Below are positions 26,350 to 34,660 of a DNA stretch of 64,000 bases, piece by piece (the first letter of the stretch is position 1; each line of letters begins with the position of its first letter). The stretch is from Chloroflexota bacterium. Its GTDB lineage: Bacteria > Chloroflexota > Anaerolineae > Aggregatilineales > Phototrophicaceae. Location: contig WTGF01000029.1 of the NCBI GenBank assembly GCA_011525385.1, forward strand, positions 1 through 64,000, written 5' to 3'. The notes under the pieces were generated by a model. It was not told the origin of the DNA, made no database searches, and saw nothing but the letters and a program-made list of their open reading frames with translations. A program made the position numbers and the translations under genes.

Positions 26350-27683
26350 CAGTCAGGGCGCTGCTCCGTCATCGCTTCCAGTTGTCCGATGGCGTCGGCG
26401 GGCAAAACATCGCGGATATCCAGATGCCGATCTTCGCCCAGGAGTGGCAGGTCCAGGTCATCGGCGTAAAGCCGATAGAGATCCCAAAGTTCTAGGCTGT
26501 GGGCATCACGGCGCGCCGCCTTGATGCCGGTATCTGTCAATCGCCAACTATCACCCGTCGATTCGACCAGACCGACCGAAAGCAATTGCGCCAAACCCAA
26601 TGCGGCGCTGCGATCTCCTATCCCGCGAATGAACGCGTCCGGCACCGGCGTCCCGGGCGATCCATGTGACAGAGCATAGCGGTACAAGTCACGCAGGGCG
26701 TTTTGACGCGCGAAGCGTCGGCTATCCAGCCGGCGACGCCAACTGCTCCAAAGTAAACCGCGTCCGGGCGCCAGCGCCATCGACGCCAGCACCAGCGAGA
26801 AGGCAACCACAATGATCATGGGACCCGTAGGTATGTCGGCGTCGATGGCGCTTATAACAGCCCCGACCCCACCCGCGAATGCACCGAACACGGCAGCGAG
26901 TATCACCATATGATTCAGTTTCTGCGTCCATTGACGCGCAGCGATGCCGGGCGCGATCAACATGCCGACCATGAGAATGACGCCGGCCAATTGCAGTCCC
27001 AGCACAATCGCTATCACAATCAAAGTCGATAGCAGCGTGTTGATTAAACCGACCTGGAATCCGTTAGCGCCGGCGAACTCCCCGTCAAATGTCACCAGCT
27101 TGAACTCTTTCCAGAAGAGCGCCAGCGCCAGCAGGACGGCGGCGCCGGCGCCGCTGATCAAGAGCACGTCGCTTTCGATGATGGCGGCGGCCTGGCCGAA
27201 GATGAACTGATCCAATCCAGCTTGACTGGCATCGGGTATGGACTGGATATAGGCGAGCAAGGCAATCCCGCCGGCAAACCAGCTTGCCAAGACGATGCCC
27301 ATTGCCGCGTCCTGCTTAAGCCGAGTGGTACCCAGCAGCGCCGAAATAAATCGCAGGGCGATCCAGCTCGCGATGCCGGCGCCAATCAACAAGACGCCCA
27401 AATCTCGCCCGGCCAACAGGAAGGCAACAGCTACGCCGGGAAGCGCCGCATGCGAGAGCGCATCGCCCATCAGGCTCTCGCGACGCAAGACCGCGAAGCA
27501 GCCTAGCGTCCCGCTAATCACGCCAAGAATGGAACCCCCCAAGGCCACCACACGGACAGTGTAGGTGTAGCGAATGCCGAAGAGCCATTGACCGATCGGC
27601 AAGAAGCAGATTCCCAGTACGACGATACCGGCGATGGTCAGCCAAACCCGCTTGTCTTCGGCGGACATCGACTTCAGTTTCAC
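26349..27683 (-). CDS. Metal ABC permease with C-terminal DtxR-like domain
   Basis: A 444-residue ABC-3 family permease. Helices include GTLGCFAVLRRESLMGDALS, then HAALPGVAVAF, which carries the conserved DxxSHxxLPG-type motif, and GLQLAGVILMVGMLIAPG. After about residue 300 a soluble tail resembles the DtxR/MntR wing and dimerisation region: LSVGLVESTGDSWRLTDTGI, KAARRDAHSLELWDLYRLY and DIRDVLPADAIGQLEAM. GTG 27683 follows the ATPase stop after two bases and its GGGGGA site lies in the ATPase tail; ATG 27668 is the alternative. It probably forms a heterodimer with the second permease. Confidence 0.85.
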   Translation of the reverse strand: MKLKSMSAEDKRVWLTIAGIVVLGICFLPIGQWLFGIRYTYTVRVVALGGSILGVISGTLGCFAVLRRESLMGDALSHAALPGVAVAFLLAGRDLGVLLIGAGIASWIALRFISALLGTTRLKQDAAMGIVLASWFAGGIALLAYIQSIPDASQAGLDQFIFGQAAAIIESDVLLISGAGAAVLLALALFWKEFKLVTFDGEFAGANGFQVGLINTLLSTLIVIAIVLGLQLAGVILMVGMLIAPGIAARQWTQKLNHMVILAAVFGAFAGGVGAVISAIDADIPTGPMIIVVAFSLVLASMALAPGRGLLWSSWRRRLDSRRFARQNALRDLYRYALSHGSPGTPVPDAFIRGIGDRSAALGLAQLLSVGLVESTGDSWRLTDTGIKAARRDAHSLELWDLYRLYADDLDLPLLGEDRHLDIRDVLPADAIGQLEAMTEQRPD

Positions 27684-27685
27684 GT

Positions 27686-28462
27686 TTAATCCCCCGCCGC
27701 CAGGACTTGCCCGTCATGCAAATAAGAGACGCGGCCGCCATAGGTCTTTTGGAGGTTCTCTGGACTAAAGACTTCGACGGCGGGTCCGCTGGCGACAACT
27801 TCGACATTGAGCAGTGTCACCCAGTCAAAGTAATCTTCGACGGTCTGCAAATCGTGATGGACCACCAGGACGGTTTTGCCGCGTTCTCTCAGTTGATGCA
27901 AGATCTTGACAATAGCGCGTTCAGTGATGGCGTCTACCGCCGCAAAAGGCTCGTCCATGAAGTAGATCTGGGCATCCTGTACCAGCGCGCGAGCGAGAAA
28001 GGTGCGCTGCTGCTGGCCGCCTGACAGCTGGCTAATCTGCCGGTCAACCAAATCCAGCAAGCCGACCTGGTCCAGCGCAAAAAGCGCCAGATCACGCTCC
28101 CTGCGCCCGGGCCGGCGCAACCAGCCGAGCTTGCCATAGAGCCCCATAGTGACCACATCCAGGACCGAGGTGGGGAAGTCCCAATCGACGCTGCCGCGCT
28201 GCGGCACATAACCGACCAGCGAACGCGCTTGCTCGTAGGGGCTGCCATAAAACGATACCGTGCCCGCTGCCCGCGGGATCAGATTCAGAACCGCCTTGAT
28301 CAGTGTGCTCTTGCCAGCGCCATTGGGTCCGACGATCGCCATCAAGACACCTTCCGGGACGCCGAGGTCAATGTCCCAGATGGCCGGTTTGCTATGATAA
28401 GCCACGGTCAAGTCTTCAACCGACAAGGCTAATGGCAGATCAGATGGGGCTCGGTCATTCAT
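27686..28462 (-). CDS. Mn/Zn-type ABC transporter ATPase
   Basis: A 258-residue ATPase energising the metal importer. Walker A is GPNGAGKST, the signature is LSGGQQQRTFLARAL, Walker B is IYFMDEPFAAVD, and the switch His is in VVHHDLQTVEDYFD. FPTSVLDVVTMGLYGKLGW is typical of the ZnuC/MntB/SitB group. It lies 25 bases after the solute-binding protein gene and two bases before the first permease. The order binding protein, ATPase, permease, permease is a complete importer. Confidence 0.92.
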   Translation of the reverse strand: MNDRAPSDLPLALSVEDLTVAYHSKPAIWDIDLGVPEGVLMAIVGPNGAGKSTLIKAVLNLIPRAAGTVSFYGSPYEQARSLVGYVPQRGSVDWDFPTSVLDVVTMGLYGKLGWLRRPGRRERDLALFALDQVGLLDLVDRQISQLSGGQQQRTFLARALVQDAQIYFMDEPFAAVDAITERAIVKILHQLRERGKTVLVVHHDLQTVEDYFDWVTLLNVEVVASGPAVEVFSPENLQKTYGGRVSYLHDGQVLAAGD

Positions 28463-28487
28463 CGCAGCGCCTCATTCTTCACAGTAC

Positions 28488-29513
28488 CTATTCATCGCAA
28501 TCGGCATTCCACAGGTCGTCGGGGGGCTTTGGCAGCAGTTCCGCGTCCCATTCAAGGATATCCACATCCACGCCCATACATTGATAAGATTGCATGATGG
28601 TCAAGGCATTTTGCGCCAGCATCCCGATGTATGTGCCGCCGAAACTGCCCGGTTCGCCCATGGCGTCCCCAAAGAGTTCGCGGATTCCCACGCGCACAGA
28701 CTCGCCTTGCGCCCCCACCGCCTCGATCACAGCGTCGATGGTATCGGGCGGGATGCTGCTCTCTACGAAAAGCACCGGAATCTCGTTTTCAATGACAAAA
28801 TCAACCGTGGCCTGGATATCGCCTACACCGGCCTCATCTTCGGTGCTCAAGCCCTGAATGGCCTGCATCTTCCAGCCAAAGGCAGCGCCGAAATACTGAA
28901 AGGCATCATGCGACGTCACGAGAAATCGCCGCGCTTCGTCAATCGAGCGCAAGCCCTCGTTCGCCCATGCAAAGAGAGCCTGAAGTTGCGCCGTGTACGA
29001 CGCCGCATTGTCCCGGTAGGCTTGAGCGTTTTGCGGGTCAAGTTCGGCAAGCGCTTCCGCGAGATCAAGCGCAGTGATCTCCCAATTGCGGGGATCGAAC
29101 CAAAAGTGCGGATCGTCCACATTGCTGTACCGATCGGAAAGGTCGAAGCCGCCGACGATGAATCCGGCTTCCTTGACCGGCTCGCCCATGGCATAGGTCT
29201 GGATGCCCTGTTCGCCAAGCGCGGCAAAAACCGTATCAAACTGACCTTCGAGATGCAGGCCGCTGTAAACGACCATGGCAGCGCGATTCATGGCCGCGAT
29301 ATCCGACTCGGTCGGTTGATAAAGATGAGGATCGACGCCGGGTCCCATCAACGATGTTATCATGATGCCGTCCCGGCCGTCGCTCAAGATTCGTAACAGG
29401 TCAGAGGCTTGAGTGGTGGTTGCCACAATATGCAGTGCCTCTTCCGTCGCCCGCACTGGCGCAAGCAACATGAAAGGCATCATGGTCGCCAAGAGCACAG
29501 CTACATATTTCAT
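28488..29513 (-). CDS. Metal-binding solute-binding protein (ZnuA/MntA-like)
   Basis: About 341 residues, exported by a signal peptide (MKYVAVLLATMMPFMLLAP). It is a cluster A-I binding protein with likely metal ligands in GVDPHLYQPT, YSGLHLEGQF, DPHFWFDPRNW and VTSHDAFQYF (four His/Asp positions, typical of Mn/Zn proteins), and Glu/Asp in FVESSIPPDTID. There is no His-rich loop of the ZnuA kind, which slightly favours Mn. ATG 29513 has GGAGGATCT upstream and starts the signal peptide; the frame's first ATG at 29588 lies inside the promoter. First gene of the importer operon. Confidence 0.9.
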   Translation of the reverse strand: MKYVAVLLATMMPFMLLAPVRATEEALHIVATTTQASDLLRILSDGRDGIMITSLMGPGVDPHLYQPTESDIAAMNRAAMVVYSGLHLEGQFDTVFAALGEQGIQTYAMGEPVKEAGFIVGGFDLSDRYSNVDDPHFWFDPRNWEITALDLAEALAELDPQNAQAYRDNAASYTAQLQALFAWANEGLRSIDEARRFLVTSHDAFQYFGAAFGWKMQAIQGLSTEDEAGVGDIQATVDFVIENEIPVLFVESSIPPDTIDAVIEAVGAQGESVRVGIRELFGDAMGEPGSFGGTYIGMLAQNALTIMQSYQCMGVDVDILEWDAELLPKPPDDLWNADCDE

Positions 29514-29559
29514 TGCGAGAGATCCTCCAGTTTGTGATATTTGAGTGAACTTAAGTATA

Positions 29560-29588
29560 TTTTTAGCAACACTTAAACATTCTGTCAA
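29560..29588 (-). promoter_or_regulatory. Importer operon promoter with candidate metalloregulator site
   Basis: TTGACA (29583-29588), a 17-base spacer and TAAAAA (29560-29565) on the minus strand. An imperfect dyad, TTTTAG-5-CTTAAA on the plus strand (29561-29577), overlaps the -10 and spacer, a position and half-site style seen for DtxR/MntR-type repressors. The promoter is well supported; the operator is inferred. Confidence 0.55.
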
Positions 29589-29786
29589 GTCCGAAGTTAT
29601 ATTCGATTCCGATTAATCGGACGAATGATGTTATGCGGCGATGGCGATGGCATCAAGAATTACGGGAGCATTCGGCCAGCGGGTTCAGCTGGAAGTGCAG
29701 GTTGAGGCAATAGACGATATTCAACTACGACATGAACGCTTAATGCAATTCGGGGTACGGAACCAAAGTTTTGCCTTGCACCTGGC

Positions 29787-30692
29787 TCACAAAAGACGCC
29801 AGCGTCGTTTTTTGGGCGGCGCGAGGCCGTGCGTCAACGTGGTCAACCCACCGCCGCTCGCGCAAAACATCGGGCGCATCTCAGCCAACAATTGCTCAAC
29901 GCCGCGTAAAGGATGCCGGCGATTGACCATTTCGATAAAGGCGCCCTCGCCGGCCACGGCCGCTGCCGCATCATCCGGTGAGAGGCCATCGCTCCAGCGC
30001 CAATGTTCGGGGTAATAATAGTAGTAGAGCAAGTAGGTCGTGGCGGTGACTGGCGAAACGCCACGGTTGTCGTAGGACCACAGATCCAAGCCGGCATGCG
30101 TCGCCATTTCCGCCATGACCACCAAGGCGCAGGCGCCGGAAACCTGCTTCGCATAGGTCGGTTCGACGCTTTCGACATCGACAATTCCTTTGAGAAAGCC
30201 CTCGGGATGGATAACATGATCGACGCCTATGCGATATGCGCCAGCGCCCATCTGCCTAAATCCCTCGTGTTCAAATACGATGCCCGCCGCCAATCGGGTG
30301 GCGCCTTGCCATAGTTCCTCCAGCGGATCGCAGGCGGCTGTCATGTCCGAAACGGCGGCGACAAAGTCTGGCATAATCTCAGTTTGCAGCGCTTGCCAAT
30401 TCGCATGTTGACGCAGCATGGCCGCAACCGACAACCAACCCAGCAAGGATTTGCAGCCCGCCTGATCGACGATCTCACCGGCAGTCACATCGACTTTACC
30501 GAGCTGTTCAAAAGCAGTTTCGGCAGCCGTGCTGTCATGGGAAAATTGATAGCGCAGGGCTGCCAGATGGGCGGCCTTCAGGGGGTCTTCATCGCGCCTT
30601 TCCAGCAAACGCAAGGCGCTGGCCACTGGCCCGACTTCGCGATTGTCGCGCGCCAATGCCAAGTGTTCAGCCCTGTGAAACAAGCCATCCAT
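29787..30692 (-). CDS. Alginate-lyase-like protein
   Basis: A 301-residue, mainly helical protein. The stretch VESVEPTYAKQVSGACALVV, then MAEMATHAGLDLWSYDNRGV, resembles the end of alginate/heparinase-type (alpha/alpha)6 lyases (sLHYSxFNLxAL...GVDLW). The preceding helices fit the toroid, but there is no signal peptide and the usual N-terminal substrate-binding region with NPxxxY-like motifs is not recognisable. It could be an N-terminally shortened or divergent lyase. ATG 30692 lies two bases after the stop of the upstream envelope protein, so translation is probably coupled. Substrate not assignable. Confidence 0.55.
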   Translation of the reverse strand: MDGLFHRAEHLALARDNREVGPVASALRLLERRDEDPLKAAHLAALRYQFSHDSTAAETAFEQLGKVDVTAGEIVDQAGCKSLLGWLSVAAMLRQHANWQALQTEIMPDFVAAVSDMTAACDPLEELWQGATRLAAGIVFEHEGFRQMGAGAYRIGVDHVIHPEGFLKGIVDVESVEPTYAKQVSGACALVVMAEMATHAGLDLWSYDNRGVSPVTATTYLLYYYYYPEHWRWSDGLSPDDAAAAVAGEGAFIEMVNRRHPLRGVEQLLAEMRPMFCASGGGLTTLTHGLAPPKKRRWRLL

Positions 30693-30694
30693 GC

Positions 30695-31438
30695 CTACAC
30701 CACTGGATTGGGACTCGTGTCGTCATCGGCAAAGAGCAAAGGCGAGCCCTGCCCCGGCTGAAATTGGGCCGGAGCGGTCATCGTCTGTGCCGGCGCAGGA
30801 GAGAGCGCCATCCCCACCTGTTGCATAATCGCGCCCGCCGGGGGATTGGGCGGCAGTTGATGCCGCCTCGCGCGAATCCTTTTCAGTCGTCGGGGGAAAA
30901 CCAGCATATAGATTAACCATCCGATCAACAACATCACAAGGCTGATCAGCATGCTGGCAATCAAGCCCATCCCGATGCTCCGCAAGCCTTGCAACTGCTC
31001 ATCGGTCAACTGGCTTGTTTGATCTTCGGCATCCTCTGACGTAACAACAGGCAAGAGCGTGACACCGAAATCGAACCGAACGGGCGCCGATCCAGGCGCG
31101 ACAACCGCGCTGAATGCAATGTCTGTCGTCGCCCGGTACTGAGCGCTCGTCAGCAGCACTTGATACTCGCCACCCGGTAAATTCTCGAGGCAAACCAGAC
31201 CGGGAACGGTATAGGTTGAAGCCTCCAGCAACTTTGTCGCTACCGTAATGCCGATCGCGCTTTGCAAATTGACACCGATACCCTGCGTGACAGGTGGTTC
31301 ATTCTCATCGAATTTGCGGTTGCCATTGCGATCTTCATAGGACATGACACAGATCTGGCCCCTGTCCTGCGATGTCGAAGTCCCGACAAGCGCAAGCGAT
31401 AAGCACAGAAGAATCAGCATTCGTCTTGGCCTCTTCAT
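30695..31438 (-). CDS. Secreted/anchored protein with SdrD-B-like domain
   Basis: About 247 residues. A signal peptide (MLILLCLSLALVGTS) precedes a Cna-B/SdrD-type beta domain whose start, YEDRNGNRKFDENEPPV, is the Ca-binding-like DxNxNxxxDxxE loop of such domains. A transmembrane helix at about 152-180 (SMLISLVMLLIGWLIYMLVF) leads to a basic then Pro/Gln-rich cytoplasmic tail. The same plan, plus LysM, appears in the next gene upstream. ATG 31438 with GAGGG was preferred to the adjacent GTG. Probably a cell-surface structural protein. Confidence 0.7.
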   Translation of the reverse strand: MKRPRRMLILLCLSLALVGTSTSQDRGQICVMSYEDRNGNRKFDENEPPVTQGIGVNLQSAIGITVATKLLEASTYTVPGLVCLENLPGGEYQVLLTSAQYRATTDIAFSAVVAPGSAPVRFDFGVTLLPVVTSEDAEDQTSQLTDEQLQGLRSIGMGLIASMLISLVMLLIGWLIYMLVFPRRLKRIRARRHQLPPNPPAGAIMQQVGMALSPAPAQTMTAPAQFQPGQGSPLLFADDDTSPNPVV

Positions 31439-31474
31439 CACGAACCCTCGAATGTCTTTCCATTCCGCCGGCCA

Positions 31475-32365
31475 TCAACGAAAGCGCAAAAACAAGGAAA
31501 CAAGCAAACCGCAGATCAGAACAAAGCCCGCCAAGGCAACGACGAACAAGCCACTCAACTCGCGCAACAGGTTTTCCTCCTCGTCATCTCTAGCCGTGAC
31601 TTCTGTTGGCGACATCCCGACTGGGGGCGTGTCTTGAATGTCAAATCCCGCTTTCACGCCGAATGCCACATGGATCGGCCGACCATCGCGCAGATCAACC
31701 CGAAGCGCTTCCGAACCGGTCAGCCCATAGCCCTCTGGCGCGGCAGCCGCAACGGTATAGATCTGCGGCTGACCATCCCCGATGCAAAGCGGTTGGGATT
31801 CAGCATCGGCGCGGAGGTCGGCAAGCTGATTTCCGGCTTTGTCCAACAATCTGATTCGGCCATCGGAAACGGTCGTTTCGCCGGGATCCATGACGCCGTT
31901 CTGGTTATCATCCACATAAACCGACGCGCAGACAACGGGATCAAAGGCCGCTGGATCCATCATCGGCGCGCCAGCACCCGCAACCGGCGCTGGCGGCAGG
32001 TCATTGTTCAGGGCAACCCCGCCGATCGCCCGCGCCTCGTCAATGACCGTCGCCGTTTCCGTCGCGCCAAGCGCGGCCTCCGCAAGTTCAGCCGGGGTCG
32101 CCGCGCTCCCCTCGTCCGTCCCGGTGTTGAACTCAATGACAATCCGCTGCCCAATCTGCAAGATCGCGTTGGGATCCAGCTCATTACTTGCGACAATCTC
32201 ATCGACGGTCACCCCGTAATTGACTGCAATGGCCGACAAGGTTTCGCCGGCGCCAACTACATGGACAATCTCGGCCACGCTGTCGTTCGATTGCGCCAGA
32301 ATGGACGCCCCGTATACAACGCAGACCCAGAAAATCAGCCAGCACTGTCGCAAGCTGCGCTCCAA
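31475..32365 (-). CDS. LysM and SdrD-B-like domain surface protein
   Basis: A 296-residue protein. After a signal peptide (WLIFWVCVVYGASILAQ) comes a LysM domain (VVGAGETLSAIAVNYGVTVD, then IVASNELDPNAIL), which usually binds peptidoglycan or other GlcNAc polymers. An Ala-rich linker leads to an SdrD-B-type domain with VYVDDNQNGVMDPGET. A C-terminal helix (LFVVALAGFVLICGLLVSLF) ends at a short basic tail. The frame is closed by TGA immediately before TTG 32365, so that TTG is the earliest start. No good ribosome site is visible. It precedes the 30695 gene by 36 bases on the same strand. Confidence 0.7.
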   Translation of the reverse strand: MERSLRQCWLIFWVCVVYGASILAQSNDSVAEIVHVVGAGETLSAIAVNYGVTVDEIVASNELDPNAILQIGQRIVIEFNTGTDEGSAATPAELAEAALGATETATVIDEARAIGGVALNNDLPPAPVAGAGAPMMDPAAFDPVVCASVYVDDNQNGVMDPGETTVSDGRIRLLDKAGNQLADLRADAESQPLCIGDGQPQIYTVAAAAPEGYGLTGSEALRVDLRDGRPIHVAFGVKAGFDIQDTPPVGMSPTEVTARDDEEENLLRELSGLFVVALAGFVLICGLLVSLFLRFR

Positions 32366-32730
32366 TCATTAGACCGTCAGCAGATCGCAAGGCATTATAT
32401 CATCGGCATTGAAACGCAACAGGGCAAGCCACTGCGCGCTAAGAACAGCGCTTTGAAACTGCGCCTTTATCAGTCAAATCCTTAACAACGTATTGCGGTC
32501 CTGAAGTGGTTGGGAATTCCCTGACGGCTGCGGAAGGTGACACTCCAGAAAAAGTCAATCGCTGCGGCGCTGCCCGGCCATTTGGTCATCGACCCCGGGA
32601 CATTGCTTCAAACTCCTTTTCAGCGCTCTCATATCTCGTTAATCTAATGTAGATTTACTGAAAAGTGTTGCCAAATATGATAAAATTTAATTAACCAACG
32701 TTAAAAATCTGACCCGGGAGATGACGACAC
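32366..32730. other. Intergenic between divergent genes
   Basis: About 365 bases. An AT-rich block at 32640-32695 should hold the promoter of the histidine kinase gene; TAAAAT near 32681 is a possible -10 box, but no clear -35 accompanies it. No gene is supported here. Confidence 0.4.
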
Positions 32731-34359
32731 TTGTTCCCTCTGCACACTGAAATCCAGCAAGCGAGTCCCGAGGTTGAAAGCGCTATCCAGCCTGTCCTTG
32801 ACGCGCTGAGCGACCACATTGCAATTCTGAACAACAAGGGTGAAATCGTCGCCGTTAACGCCGCTTGGCGCAGACTTGCATCTACAGGCAGTTTCAGGCG
32901 CGACAACTGCGGGATCGGCCAGATCTACGTAAGCCTTTGCCAGCGATCGACGGCCATGAAGCTGCCGGATGCGGGCCAAATAACCGCGGGCATCCGTGAT
33001 CTCGTCGACGGCGACAGCGACTACTATCAGCAAGAATACCGTGTTCATTCACCGTTGGGACGATGCTGGTATCAGTTGCGAGCCGCCCGCTTTGAGCTAC
33101 AAGGAGAATCGCGTGTTCTCGTCGCCCATCAGGACATTTCCGACTTGAAAGCCGCTCGGCAGCTGCGAAAAGATCCCAAGAATGTCGCGTCACACAAAAT
33201 AATAAACCTGCTCGGCTACCGCAAATCGCGGTTTATTCAAAAAGAAGCGCCGCGCAAGCTGGCGGAAAGCCAACAGACCGCGCAACTTCCGCATGATCAA
33301 AGGCCAAGCGCCCAGTTTGCAGTGACGCCGGAAGGCCGTATCGTAAATTGCAATGCCGCTGCCCAGTGCATCTTTGGTTACAGCCGAGAAGAACTAGAAG
33401 ACACGTCGATCGACCGTATCCTGAACGATCCGCGCTACAATAGCGACAATCTGCATGAACTCAACGGCAACCACAAGCATGCCCTGATCGGCAAGCGTCG
33501 TAACGGCGATGAGTTTCCCATACTGTTCAACTTCGACAAGTTAGAGGGTATAGGCAACGGGCTTTGTACGGTCACGGTACAAGACTTGGGCGCATCAGAG
33601 AATTCGCAAGACGAGAATCGGGACGCGCGAGACGCCGAGGGGGGAAGGCAAGGATTGAACGGTCAGTTTCTCACGATGATGGCTCACGAATTGCGTAGCC
33701 CTTTGGCGTCAATCCGTCTGTCATACGACATGCTGACTCATTATAGCAAGCAGGCAACTGAAGACGAGCGCGCGCAGTACCTGGACAACATACGCCTGCA
33801 AGTAGAGCATTTGAACGAAGTCCTTGGCGACGTCATGAGCCTGAGCAAGGTGGACCGTGGCGAACTTGAATTCAATCCGGAGCGCGGGGATCTGACGACT
33901 TTTTGTCACAACATCGTCGAGTCCTTTCAGATCAATCACTCCCACTCGCATAAGATCGACTTCGAATGCGCGTCCGCAGAGCTCTTTGCCGATTTCGACC
34001 GCAGGCTGTTGCGCCGCGCCCTGACCAATCTGATTGACAACGCCATCAAGTATTCGCCTCGAGGCGGCAACGTGATCTTTTGTCTGTGGCAAGGCGATGA
34101 CCGCGCGCATATCTCAGTGAGCGACGAAGGCATAGGCATCCCGCCCGACGAAGCGGCGTTCTTGTTCGACGCCTTTCACCGAGCGTCCAACGTCGGTTCC
34201 CTGCCGGGTACCGGGCTGGGTTTGGCAATCGCCAAGCAAGCCGTAGAAAGGCATGGAGGCGTGATCAGCTTGCTGCCACAATCCGATATCGGCGCGAGCT
34301 TTCTTATCGAGCTGCCGCTTAAGTATGAACGCGAGCAGGGGCGCAGCCTGTCCATATAG
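32731..34359 (+). CDS. PAS-domain sensor histidine kinase
   Basis: A 542-residue soluble kinase without membrane segments. Two PAS domains at about 20-140 (HIAILNNKGEIVAVNAAW) and 190-290 (VTPEGRIVNCNAAAQCIFGY) precede HisKA with the phosphorylated His319 in MMAHELRSPLAS. The HATPase domain shows N-box NLIDNAIKYSP, G1 DEGIGIPPDE, F-box FDAFHRAS and G2 GTGLGLAIAK. It starts at TTG 32731 with GGGAGA upstream; no in-frame ATG fits. No response regulator gene lies beside it, so it is an orphan kinase. The signal is unknown and is sensed inside the cell. Confidence 0.9.
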   Translation: MFPLHTEIQQASPEVESAIQPVLDALSDHIAILNNKGEIVAVNAAWRRLASTGSFRRDNCGIGQIYVSLCQRSTAMKLPDAGQITAGIRDLVDGDSDYYQQEYRVHSPLGRCWYQLRAARFELQGESRVLVAHQDISDLKAARQLRKDPKNVASHKIINLLGYRKSRFIQKEAPRKLAESQQTAQLPHDQRPSAQFAVTPEGRIVNCNAAAQCIFGYSREELEDTSIDRILNDPRYNSDNLHELNGNHKHALIGKRRNGDEFPILFNFDKLEGIGNGLCTVTVQDLGASENSQDENRDARDAEGGRQGLNGQFLTMMAHELRSPLASIRLSYDMLTHYSKQATEDERAQYLDNIRLQVEHLNEVLGDVMSLSKVDRGELEFNPERGDLTTFCHNIVESFQINHSHSHKIDFECASAELFADFDRRLLRRALTNLIDNAIKYSPRGGNVIFCLWQGDDRAHISVSDEGIGIPPDEAAFLFDAFHRASNVGSLPGTGLGLAIAKQAVERHGGVISLLPQSDIGASFLIELPLKYEREQGRSLSI

Positions 34360-34532
34360 CGCGCGCCCGGCGCGGCTGCGCTCAAGCCATGCGAAATCAG
34401 ACCCAGGCTGTGGCCGGCGCGGCGCCACGTACGGCTGATTGTCACAGCCCGACAGGCGAAGTTGCGCTAAAATACTTGCATGATCGTCCAATATTAAGCA
34501 CAAGTAAGTAATGAGTATTCTGCGTCTGTTTA

Positions 34533-34659
34533 CCCCGCCCCCCGGCCCCCTCCCCAAAGCATCCGAAGTGGAGAGGGGTATAGCGTCCCGCGACTTGTGG
34601 TTTCGGGTGACATGGCATGTCACCCGAAACACATCCCTCTGTGCCCTCTGTGACTCTGT
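34533..34659. repeat. Composite intergenic repeat with a 15-base palindrome
   Basis: Three recognisable pieces are strung together. A C-rich block (CCCCGCCCCCCGGCCCCCTC) is followed by GAGAGGGG. A perfect palindrome has 15-base arms at 34600-34614 and 34616-34630. Then comes CTCTGTGCCCTCTGTGACTC, a tandem CTCTGTG motif related to CTCGGTG copies at 59066-59098 and, inverted, to ACCACCAAGGACGCCGTGG near 63945. Such strings are common interspersed repeats in environmental genomes. The reading frame upstream of the PPC gene passes through it, which is why that gene's start was moved downstream. Confidence 0.6.
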
Positions 34660-34660
34660 G

